Assembly: GCA_900544995.1 (NCBI GenBank)
Contig: UQXC01000015.1
Span: 1 to 36,910 of the forward strand
DNA: 36,910 nt
Direction of reading: 5' to 3'
Source: an uncultured Collinsella sp.
GTDB taxonomy: Bacteria; Actinomycetota; Coriobacteriia; Coriobacteriales; Coriobacteriaceae
Shown: one piece after another, positions 1-6,538 of the stretch
How positions within the stretch are numbered: the first letter of the stretch is position 1
Layout: every line of letters begins with the position of its first letter
Notes under the pieces: model-generated
What the model was told of the DNA's origin: nothing
What the model saw: only the letters and a program-made list of their open reading frames with translations
The model's database searches: none
Made by a program: the position numbers and the translations under genes

Positions 1-37
1 GTCGAGCGTATTCGGCGGCAACCCCAGGCCGGGGGTT

Positions 38-724
38 TTAGCCACTATCCGCATTCCAATCGCCTTGCAGAGGCTCGGGCGGCTCAATGCCACGCGCCTC
101 GAGTGCCGCACGCCAACCTTTCATACGGCACTGGCTCGACAGCGACTCTTTCTTACCCGAAACGAAATACACGTTCTTGTGACCATGATCCAAGAAGTAC
201 TCGCACGCCATGCGCGCGCCGCCCTCTTGGTCGTCACTGACGGTGGAGCAGGTAGGATGTTCCATCGGTGTGATAATCACCGTCTTGAGGTCTTTCGGCG
301 CCTCAAAGGTATCAAAGTCATCGACCATCTGACGCAGGTTGAAGATCATGCCATCAACAGGCAGCTGCGACATCCTGCGCGCCGCATCGGCAAGGGTCAT
401 CTTCTCCCCTGCGCGCTTCTTAATCATCGTGAGCGCAAAGCCGCGTTCTTCGGCGGCATCGGCGATACCGTCAATCATGTCCACGGCACCGCCCGACAAG
501 TGGAACAGCACCACGCCGATGCACCCGTAACGACCCAATTTGAGCGAACGCGCGGCAAAGTTGGTTCGAAACCCGAGCGCCTCCATTGCGGAATGGACCT
601 TATCGCGTGTCGACTCGCGCACGCTATCGGGCTCGTTGATCACGCGCGACACCGTCTTGAGAGAAACACCCGCAGCAATCGCCACGTCGTTCATTGAGAC
701 ATTTTTCTTGTCCATCGTTGCCAC
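38..724 (-). CDS. LacI-family sugar repressor, truncated (possible pseudogene)
   Basis: The N-terminus carries a typical LacI helix-turn-helix (MNDVAIAAGVSLKTVSRVIN, roughly residues 11-30) followed by a periplasmic-binding-protein-like sugar domain. The start is taken as GTG at 724 because a GGAG lies 5 nt upstream; the ATG at 715 is too far from it. The gene diverges from lacE and probably repressed lacE-lacG by binding the palindromes in the shared intergenic region. LacI-family proteins are usually about 330-345 aa, but this frame stops after 228 aa at TAA (38-40), just after a GDW-ADSG motif that normally continues with Tyr. Past the stop the same frame reads GVAAEYA, which still looks like the family, so a nonsense change or small indel is likely. 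The window edge hides the remainder. The HTH is intact, but the effector-binding domain would be incomplete. Confidence 0.8.
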   Translation of the reverse strand: MATMDKKNVSMNDVAIAAGVSLKTVSRVINEPDSVRESTRDKVHSAMEALGFRTNFAARSLKLGRYGCIGVVLFHLSGGAVDMIDGIADAAEERGFALTMIKKRAGEKMTLADAARRMSQLPVDGMIFNLRQMVDDFDTFEAPKDLKTVIITPMEHPTCSTVSDDQEGGARMACEYFLDHGHKNVYFVSGKKESLSSQCRMKGWRAALEARGIEPPEPLQGDWNADSG

Positions 725-817
725 TGCTTCTCCAGTCGGTTTTACATCGCTTGTTTTTGCGTTCTAGCATACACTACCTGCCCGACTGAAAAATCAGCCG
801 TTTATCGGACGATATCG

Positions 818-828
818 ACCGTTCACCT
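818..828. promoter_or_regulatory. Copy of shared ACCGTTCACC motif upstream of lacE
   Basis: ACCGTTCACCT occurs between the LacI gene and lacE. It differs by one base from the ACCGTTCACCG arm seen upstream of the second EIICB and of the amino-sugar PTS operon. A related GCCGTTTATCGG lies just upstream (798-809). The function is unknown; a binding site for a common sugar or carbon regulator is an inference from its recurrence. Confidence 0.4.
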
Positions 829-860
829 GTAAATCCTTGTTGCTCTTCCAAAAATGTCTT

Positions 861-897
861 ACGTTGTCATTAACGAAATGACAACGTTGTCATTTCG
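861..897. promoter_or_regulatory. LacI-type operator cluster (three interleaved half-sites)
   Basis: Positions 874-897 form a perfect 24-bp palindrome centred on CAACGTTG (left arm CGAAATGACAAC). A further half-site ACGTTGTCATT at 861-871 pairs with AATGACAACGT at 877-887 as a second inverted repeat with a 5-bp spacer. ACGTTGTCATT is repeated at 884-894. Palindromes with a central CG are typical LacI-family operators, and this one lies in the divergent lacI-lacE region, so it is the likely repressor target. A 7-bp stem hairpin (903-921) follows in the lacE leader. Confidence 0.7.
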
Positions 898-998
898 CAA
901 TGCCTTCCTTAATCAGGAAGGTTTCCGGGCAGTCCTGACCATCCATCGACGACCAGTTCCATCCACATGCATCGCGCATCAAGTAGCAAAGGAGCTTT

Positions 999-2777
999 AT
1001 GGACGCCATCGTAAAGATGCTCGAAAAGCATCAGCCGTTCTTTGAGAAGATCTCGAGGAACATCTACCTCCAGGCTATTAAGGACGGATTCCTTGGGTGC
1101 ATGCCCATCGTCCTCACCTCTTCGATCTTTCTGCTGATCGCCACGCTTCCCGGCGTGGTCGGCATCACGCTGCCCCAGCCGCTCATCGACTGGTGCAACA
1201 AGCTGTACAACTTCACCATGGGTGTCATGGGCATCATGGTTGCCGGCACCACCGCCAAGAACTTCACGGCATCCATGAACCGTCGTATGCCCGCCGGCAA
1301 GGTGCTCAACGACGGCTCCACCATGGTGGCCGCCCAGTGCAGCATGCTGCTGCTCGCTGTTACGCAGTTCACCACCAAGTTCAACGGCTCCGAGCTTTCG
1401 GTCTTCGATTGCACCAGCATGGGCACGCGCGGTCTGTTCTCGGCCTATATCGCCGCATTCATTACCGTGTGGGTTTATAAGTTCTGCGTCTCGCGCGATC
1501 TGACCATTAAGCTGCCCAAGGAGGTCCCGGGCGCCATCGCTCAGAACTTCCGCGACATCATCCCCTTCGGTGGCGCTGTCATCATCTGCGGCATCATCGA
1601 TGTGGTTGTGCGCAACCTCATGGGCGTTCCGTTCTCCGAGCTGCTCATCAAGCTGCTCTCCCCGCTCTTTACCGCTGCAGAAACCTATCCTGGCCTTATC
1701 CTTATCCAGGCAGCCACCGCGTTCTTCTGGTTCATCGGCGTCCACGGCCCCTCGATCGTCCAGCCGGGTATCGACCCCATCCGTCTTGCCAACCAGGCCG
1801 AGAACCTGCAGGTTCTGCTGGCCGGTGGTCACCCCGCCCACTCCCTCACCTTTAACATGTCGCTCGTGGGTGAGTTCGGCGGCACCGGCGCCACGTTCAT
1901 CGTGCCGCTTCTGCTGATTCTCTTTATGAAGTCCAAGCAGCTCAAAGCCGTCGGTAAGGCCTCGATTGTTCCTGTTGCCTTCGCCGTCAACGAACCGCTG
2001 CTCTTTGGCGCGCCGATGATCCTTAACCCCTACATGCTCATCCCCTTTGTTGCCGCCGGCTGCGTCAACGTGAGTGTTGCCAAGTTCTTTATCGATAACG
2101 TGGGCATGAACGGCTTCTCCTTCGTGGTGCCTTGGGCTACCCCTGCCCCCATCGGCATCTTCATCACCACAAACTTCCAGCTTATCGCCCTGGTATTTGT
2201 CGCGATCATCATCTTGCTGGACGCCATCATCTACCTGCCGTTCTTGAAGGCATACGATAAGCTGCTCTGCGACCAGGAGGCCGAGCGCGCCGCCGAGCTG
2301 GGTCTCGAGTCCGATGGTGCCGCTGCCATCGCCGCCAACGCCCCTGCGCCCGCTGTCGAGCAGGCTACCGCTTCCGTCGAGACGACTGTTGCCGCCGCCG
2401 ACAGCAAGCCTGTCGCCGATCAGCCCGAGCCCGCTGCCGATGCATCCGCCAAGAAGGATGTCGACGGCCTGAAGGTCCTCGTCCTGTGCGCCGGCGCCGG
2501 CACCTCTGCCATGCTCGCCAACGCCATCAAGGAAGGTGCCGCACAGACCGGAGAGAACATCGCTTCCTCCGCAGGCGCCTATGGCCAGCACACTGCCATC
2601 ATGGATCAGTACGACGTCATCGTGCTTGCCCCGCAGGTTCGTAGCTACTACAACGACATGAAGGCCGACACCGATCGCCTGGGCATTAAGCTGCTCGCTC
2701 CGCGCGGTAAGGAATATATCGACCTTACCCGTGACCCCACTGGCGCCATCAAGTGGCTCCGCGAGAACCTCGACTAG
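999..2777 (+). CDS. lacE: Lactose/cellobiose-family PTS permease EIICB (LacE-like)
   Basis: This 592-aa membrane permease would import and phosphorylate a beta-galactoside, most likely lactose. The N-terminal ~430 residues are the multi-spanning EIIC domain (starting MDAIVKMLEKHQPFFEK). An Ala/Pro/Glu-rich linker (about 435-490) leads to a C-terminal EIIB domain with VLVLCAGAGTSAML, in which Cys497 is the expected phospho-acceptor. The ATG follows AAAGGAG at good spacing. lacG lies 76 bp downstream on the same strand, separated by a hairpin without a T-run, so the two probably form one transcript. Substrate assignment rests mainly on the strongly LacG-like neighbour; EIIC sequence alone does not separate lactose from cellobiose. 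No EIIA-Lac (lacF) gene is present in the window, so the phosphate donor protein must be encoded elsewhere. Confidence 0.88.
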   Translation: MDAIVKMLEKHQPFFEKISRNIYLQAIKDGFLGCMPIVLTSSIFLLIATLPGVVGITLPQPLIDWCNKLYNFTMGVMGIMVAGTTAKNFTASMNRRMPAGKVLNDGSTMVAAQCSMLLLAVTQFTTKFNGSELSVFDCTSMGTRGLFSAYIAAFITVWVYKFCVSRDLTIKLPKEVPGAIAQNFRDIIPFGGAVIICGIIDVVVRNLMGVPFSELLIKLLSPLFTAAETYPGLILIQAATAFFWFIGVHGPSIVQPGIDPIRLANQAENLQVLLAGGHPAHSLTFNMSLVGEFGGTGATFIVPLLLILFMKSKQLKAVGKASIVPVAFAVNEPLLFGAPMILNPYMLIPFVAAGCVNVSVAKFFIDNVGMNGFSFVVPWATPAPIGIFITTNFQLIALVFVAIIILLDAIIYLPFLKAYDKLLCDQEAERAAELGLESDGAAAIAANAPAPAVEQATASVETTVAAADSKPVADQPEPAADASAKKDVDGLKVLVLCAGAGTSAMLANAIKEGAAQTGENIASSAGAYGQHTAIMDQYDVIVLAPQVRSYYNDMKADTDRLGIKLLAPRGKEYIDLTRDPTGAIKWLRENLD

Positions 2778-2792
2778 TTACCTCCCTCTGTT

Positions 2793-2819
2793 GGTGCCCG
2801 AATCCCCAGTTCGGGCACC
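2793..2819 (+). other. Intercistronic hairpin between lacE and lacG
   Basis: GGTGCCCGAA and TTCGGGCACC form a perfect 10-bp stem with a 7-nt loop and no following T-run. It is more consistent with an mRNA-stabilising or processing element, or a weak attenuator setting the lacE:lacG ratio, than with a full terminator. Confidence 0.6.
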
Positions 2820-2853
2820 TCTCCCTATTCGTATCCCACAGAAAGGATGACTC

Positions 2854-4275
2854 ATGACCAACCCCATGCAGTTCCCCGACGGCTTTGTGTTTGGCGGCGC
2901 CACCGCCGCTTACCAGGTTGAGGGTGAGACCCGCACGCACGGCAAGGGCAAAGTGCCCTGGGACGATTTTCTGGCTGCTCAGGGTCGCTTCTCCCCCGAC
3001 CCCGCAAGCGACTTCTACAACAAATATCCGGTCGATATCGACTTGTGCCAGCGTTTTGGCATCAACGGTATTCGCGTCTCCATCGCTTGGAGCCGTATCT
3101 TCCCCAGTGGCACCGGCGAGATTAACCCCGAGGGTGTCGCTTTCTATCACGAGCTTTTCGCCACCTGCAACAAAGCTGGCGTTATCCCCTATGTCACGCT
3201 CGATCACTTTGATACGCCCGAGGCCTTTTACCAGGACGGCGGCGAGGGCTTCCTGACGCGCACGACGATTGACGCCTTTGTCGAGTACGCCAAGTTCTGC
3301 TTTACCGAGTTCACCGAGGTCAAGCACTGGTTTACCTTTAACGAGATTCCCGCAACCGCCGAGGGCAGCTTTATCGTCGGCAACTGGCCGCACGGCGAGA
3401 AGTACCGCCTGGACAAGGCCTTCCAGCTCATGCACAACATGATGGTGGCCCACGCCAAGGCTGTCGTCGCCTTCCATGAGGGCGGCTTTGAGGGCGAGAT
3501 CGGCATTGTCCAGAACCTGGAGCCCAAGTATCCCCTCGATCCCAACAGCGCTGCCGACTGCGAGGCGGCTCGTATGGCCGACGTCATCAACAACCGCTGG
3601 GTACTCGACGCCACCTTCCGCGGCCACTATGCAGCCGACACCATGGAGGCCGCGACCAAGCTGGCCCATATCGCCGGCGGCGAGCTCGACGTCCGCGACG
3701 AGGACATCGCCGCGCTGACCGCCGCGCTCCCCTACAACGATTGCCTGGGCGTCAATACCTACAAGTGCCAGTTCCTGCGTGCCGCCGAGGGCGAAAACGA
3801 CATCAACCACAATGGCACCGGCGACAAGGGATCCTCGCGCTGGTTCCTCAAGGGCGTGGGCGAGTCATGCGTGCGCGAAGGCGTACCCACCACCGATTGG
3901 GACTGGATCATCTATCCCGAGGGCCTGTACGACCTGCTGCTGCGCATTAAGAACGATTACCCCAACTACAAGAAGATCTACATCACCGAGAACGGCATGG
4001 GCTATAAGGACGACTTCGAGGACGGCTTTATCGACGACGCCCCTCGCATCGACTACATGCGCCAGCATCTCGCGTGGATTCTCAAGGCAATCGACGGCGG
4101 CGTGAACGTCGACGGTTACTTTGTGTGGTCACTGCAGGATCAGTTCTCCTGGACCAACGGCTACAACAAGCGTTACGGCCTGTTCTACATCGACTTTGAG
4201 ACCCAAAAGCGCTATCCCAAGGCGAGCGCGTACTGGTACAAGAACGTCGCGGAGACCGGCCTGCTCATGGCCTAA
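2854..4275 (+). CDS. lacG: 6-phospho-beta-galactosidase (GH1, LacG-like)
   Basis: This 473-aa cytoplasmic GH1 hydrolase would split lactose 6-phosphate into glucose and galactose 6-phosphate. Its length and sequence follow Gram-positive LacG closely (FGGATAAYQ near the start, SIAWSRIFP, HFDTPEA, TDWDWIIYPEGLYD). The acid/base Glu is in TFNEI (Glu164) and the nucleophile in ITENG (Glu379). The phosphate-binding set of LacG (Ser-Trp, Lys, Tyr) is kept as Ser432-Trp433, Lys439 and Tyr441. GAAAGGATG precedes the ATG. It is the second gene of the lacE-lacG unit and is followed by a strong terminator. A 6-phospho-beta-glucosidase role is the main alternative, but the resemblance is to LacG. Confidence 0.9.
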   Translation: MTNPMQFPDGFVFGGATAAYQVEGETRTHGKGKVPWDDFLAAQGRFSPDPASDFYNKYPVDIDLCQRFGINGIRVSIAWSRIFPSGTGEINPEGVAFYHELFATCNKAGVIPYVTLDHFDTPEAFYQDGGEGFLTRTTIDAFVEYAKFCFTEFTEVKHWFTFNEIPATAEGSFIVGNWPHGEKYRLDKAFQLMHNMMVAHAKAVVAFHEGGFEGEIGIVQNLEPKYPLDPNSAADCEAARMADVINNRWVLDATFRGHYAADTMEAATKLAHIAGGELDVRDEDIAALTAALPYNDCLGVNTYKCQFLRAAEGENDINHNGTGDKGSSRWFLKGVGESCVREGVPTTDWDWIIYPEGLYDLLLRIKNDYPNYKKIYITENGMGYKDDFEDGFIDDAPRIDYMRQHLAWILKAIDGGVNVDGYFVWSLQDQFSWTNGYNKRYGLFYIDFETQKRYPKASAYWYKNVAETGLLMA

Positions 4276-4299
4276 CTTTTGCCGCATACCCCCTGTCGG

Positions 4300-4345
4300 C
4301 CGCATGCGAATCCCTCCACGGGTTCGCATGCGGTCTTTTTGTTTT
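4300..4345 (+). terminator. Rho-independent terminator of lacEG
   Basis: CCGCATGCGAA (4300-4310) pairs with TTCGCATGCGG (4323-4333), followed by TCTTTTTGTTTTT. It is placed 25 bp after the lacG stop codon. Confidence 0.9.
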
Positions 4346-4370
4346 TGGTGAGCGCGTACGGACCGTTTAT

Positions 4371-4506
4371 CTCGATCTGTAACATCTAGCAGGGATTTTC
4401 AATCCTAACTGTTATAGATTTAGACGAACGGGCGACCAGGGCTGAAAGATCTCAATCTGTAACACGTAGCCCACTTTTAACCGTCTAACTGTTACAGATC
4501 AAGACA
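4371..4506. repeat. Paired hairpin repeats (pair A)
   Basis: Two imperfect inverted repeats lie in tandem. Unit 1 (4371-4425) has arms CTCGATCTGTAACA and TGTTATAGATTTAG. Unit 2 (4451-4506) has CTCAATCTGTAACA and TGTTACAGATCAAG. Loops are about 25 nt and the units are about 25 nt apart. The same pair, in the same order and spacing, recurs at 10317-10455. With the terminator and the inverted repeat at 4560-4634, it fills the gene-free stretch between lacG and the Fic gene. Confidence 0.8.
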
Positions 4507-4559
4507 ATAAGATAGTCAAATCCGAACTTTCCAAGCAGTTATGAACCATGGTTTCCAGT

Positions 4560-4634
4560 TTTCGGTATCACGAACATACTTTCGGTATCATTTAATGGTA
4601 TTATGATATCGAAAGTATGTTCGTGATACCGAAA
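4560..4634. promoter_or_regulatory. 31-bp inverted repeat covering the Fic gene promoter
   Basis: The left arm 4560-4590 and right arm 4604-4634 are reverse complements with one mismatch, around a 13-nt spacer. Each arm itself holds two TTCGGTATCA-type half-sites, giving four in all (two forward, two inverted as TGATATCGAA and TGATACCGAA). The right arm abuts the ribosome site (GGAG at 4635) of the Fic gene. This layout suggests a tight operator, probably for autoregulation by the winged-helix-bearing Fic protein. Confidence 0.75.
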
Positions 4635-4642
4635 GGAGCCGC

Positions 4643-5875
4643 ATGCGCCAGTTCGATTACACCACAGTCCCAGCGGAACTCGAAGCAACTCCAATCACCA
4701 ACCTCCTCCTCTCGATACGCGAGCATAAAGGCCGTCAGCTTGCTCTGAGTCAAGTCAAACCCGAGCTTCTATCGTCCCTAATGGAGGAGGCTAAGATCCA
4801 AAGCACCCGATCCTCCAACGGACTTGAAGGAATTGTTACCACCCAAAAAAGACTCAAAGCGATCATGGCGTATTCCGCCAAGCCAAGCTCCCGCGCAGAG
4901 GAAGAAATCGCTGGATACCGAGATGTGCTGTCGCTTATTCACGAGCAACACGATTCCATTCCCGTAACGCCATCGGTCATTCTGCAGTTGCATCGTGACC
5001 TCATGGCGCACACGGCAATCTCGTATGGAGGCCATTGGAAAGATGGCGATAACGAAATCGTCTCCATTGACGATCAAGGTAATCGATTTGTGCGCTTTAG
5101 GCCCCCTTCGGCTCTAGCAACCCCGGGACTTATTAAAGAAGCCTGCCAGTCCCTCAACGATGCTTTATCTCGCCAAGTTTGCGATCCCCTCCTTATATCG
5201 CTCCGCTTTATCTTCGATTTTGTTAGCATTCATCCCTTCAACGATGGCAATGGCAGGATGAGCCGGCTCCTTACAACGCTGCTGCTCGAAAAGACTGGAT
5301 ACGATGTTGCGCGTTACATCAGCATCGAACGACTTATTGAAGACAACAAAGCGCTTTACTACAACGCCCTCGCTGCAAGCTCCACTGGATGGAATGAAAA
5401 TCAAAACACCGAAGTACCCTTTATCCGTTTCATGCTCGGAACAACCCTGGCCGCCTACCGACAGCTCGAGCAGCGTACCTTAATTGAATCAAGCACTCGT
5501 CCCATGTCGAAGCAAGCGCGCATCGCTGTTCTATTTCAACAGAGACCCGGCGTCATTAAGAAATCCGACATCCGGTCCAGCTGCCCCGATATCAGCGAGG
5601 TAACCGTTAAACGAACCCTCGGCCAGCTTGTTAGTTGCAGCGCAATCGAAAAAACAGGAGCGGGTCGTTCGACGGGCTACATACTCAAAGACGTCCATGC
5701 TCTAGAACTATTCTTGCAAGCCACAATACCCGATGGCGAGGCCGCAATAACAAAAGAGGCTTCAAAGGATAAGCTCCTTGAACGTGTAAACCACGCCGAG
5801 GATGAAAGCAGAGAAGGGCTCTATGAAGACTACGATTCATTCTCAAGGGACATAAAGACGAGATACGGAGTCTAG
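4643..5875 (+). CDS. Fic-family protein with C-terminal winged helix
   Basis: This 410-aa protein has the full Fic core motif HPFNDGNGRMSR (about residues 196-207), which transfers AMP or a related group from a nucleotide to a target hydroxyl. An N-terminal SSNGLEG (about residues 57-63) matches the inhibitory-helix pattern (S/T)xxxE(G/N), placing it among Fic proteins auto-inhibited from their own N-terminus. Residues ~290-350 look like a winged helix (KKSDIRSSC..., SEVTVKRTLGQLV), a common DNA-binding appendage in this family. The start follows AAAGGAG. The promoter lies inside a 31-bp inverted repeat. Its AT-richer composition, lack of functional link to the PTS genes and flanking duplicated sequences point to an inserted cassette. 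The target protein is unknown. Confidence 0.88.
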   Translation: MRQFDYTTVPAELEATPITNLLLSIREHKGRQLALSQVKPELLSSLMEEAKIQSTRSSNGLEGIVTTQKRLKAIMAYSAKPSSRAEEEIAGYRDVLSLIHEQHDSIPVTPSVILQLHRDLMAHTAISYGGHWKDGDNEIVSIDDQGNRFVRFRPPSALATPGLIKEACQSLNDALSRQVCDPLLISLRFIFDFVSIHPFNDGNGRMSRLLTTLLLEKTGYDVARYISIERLIEDNKALYYNALAASSTGWNENQNTEVPFIRFMLGTTLAAYRQLEQRTLIESSTRPMSKQARIAVLFQQRPGVIKKSDIRSSCPDISEVTVKRTLGQLVSCSAIEKTGAGRSTGYILKDVHALELFLQATIPDGEAAITKEASKDKLLERVNHAEDESREGLYEDYDSFSRDIKTRYGV

Positions 5876-5980
5876 TCATATCTCAGAATAGCCTCATCCT
5901 TGTTGCCCAAAGTTATTTGCGCGTCATTGTGAAGCGGTAACCCCGCGCTGGCAAGGGCAAAAGTCCTCCTGCTGCGCTAG

Positions 5981-6377
5981 CTAGCAAATGACCTGCGCGT
6001 GCTCCTCGATGGCGGCACGGTCCTCGGCGGCAATACCCGGCTCGCACACCACGGCATCCAAACTGTCCAGGCGGCAGAAGGTGTAGAAGTCGCGCTTGCC
6101 GATTTTACTGGAGTCGGCGATCAGATAGCGTGAATCGGCCTTGCTAAAGGCGAGCTGCTGGATACGACCCTCATCCATATTGGACGTAGACACGTCGCCA
6201 TCCAGAATGCCGTTGGCGCCGATAAACGCTGCATCGATACCCAGCGCACGCAGGGTATCCTCGGCCGTTGGTCCCACAAAAGCGGCGGTGCGGCGACGGT
6301 ACATACCGCCCACGAGGCACAGGTCGCAGTCTTCGCGCGCCTCGAGCAGGTTAAACACCGAAAGCGAATTGGTCACA
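5981..6377 (-). pseudogene. 3' half of a DeoR/LacR-type regulator (duplicate remnant)
   Basis: This 131-codon fragment matches the C-terminal half of the intact DeoR regulator at 10575-11339 with only three amino-acid differences (Asp/Glu, Ser/Asn, Ala/Thr). It has no helix-turn-helix. The two DNA copies differ at about 21 sites between 5975 and 6239, then are identical from 6240 to 6377, where the match stops abruptly. Upstream of the break the frame still reads KLPSIYVTNS before a TGA, weakly recalling another DeoR protein. A GTG at 6376 could start a headless product, but there is no clear ribosome site. Most likely non-functional. Confidence 0.82.
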
Positions 6378-6470
6378 TAGATGGAAGGCAGCTTGTCGGT
6401 GACTCGGAGAGCGCCAATGCGATCTCACGACGGCTGCGCTCATTGTCTCAATTAGCTACTCAACGAAATA

Positions 6471-6501
6471 CGGCCCCGCAGCTCAATAAGCTGCGGGGCC
6501 G
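6471..6501 (-). terminator. Terminator hairpin after the second EIICB gene
   Basis: CGGCCCCGCAGCT (6471-6483) pairs perfectly with AGCTGCGGGGCCG (6489-6501) around a 5-nt loop. On the minus strand it lies 38 bp past the permease stop codon and is followed by a weak T-rich stretch (TATTTCG). Confidence 0.75.
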
Positions 6502-6538
6502 CACTACACACCGACGGATCAACGACGAAGTGCATCTA

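Noticed and set aside
20..39. Terminator-like AACCCC...GGGGTT hairpin at the LacI stop
   Set aside because: Short and interrupted, lies within homologous coding sequence past the stop, and may be coincidental GC symmetry.
909..2591. 560-codon frame antisense to lacE
   Set aside because: Shadow of a GC-rich gene; composition is Gly/Asp/Arg-rich without any domain, and lacE on the other strand is unmistakable.
4371..4506. CRISPR-like array from the repeated CTGTAAC segments
   Set aside because: Only two units per site, each an inverted repeat with arms facing each other, not direct repeats with unique spacers.
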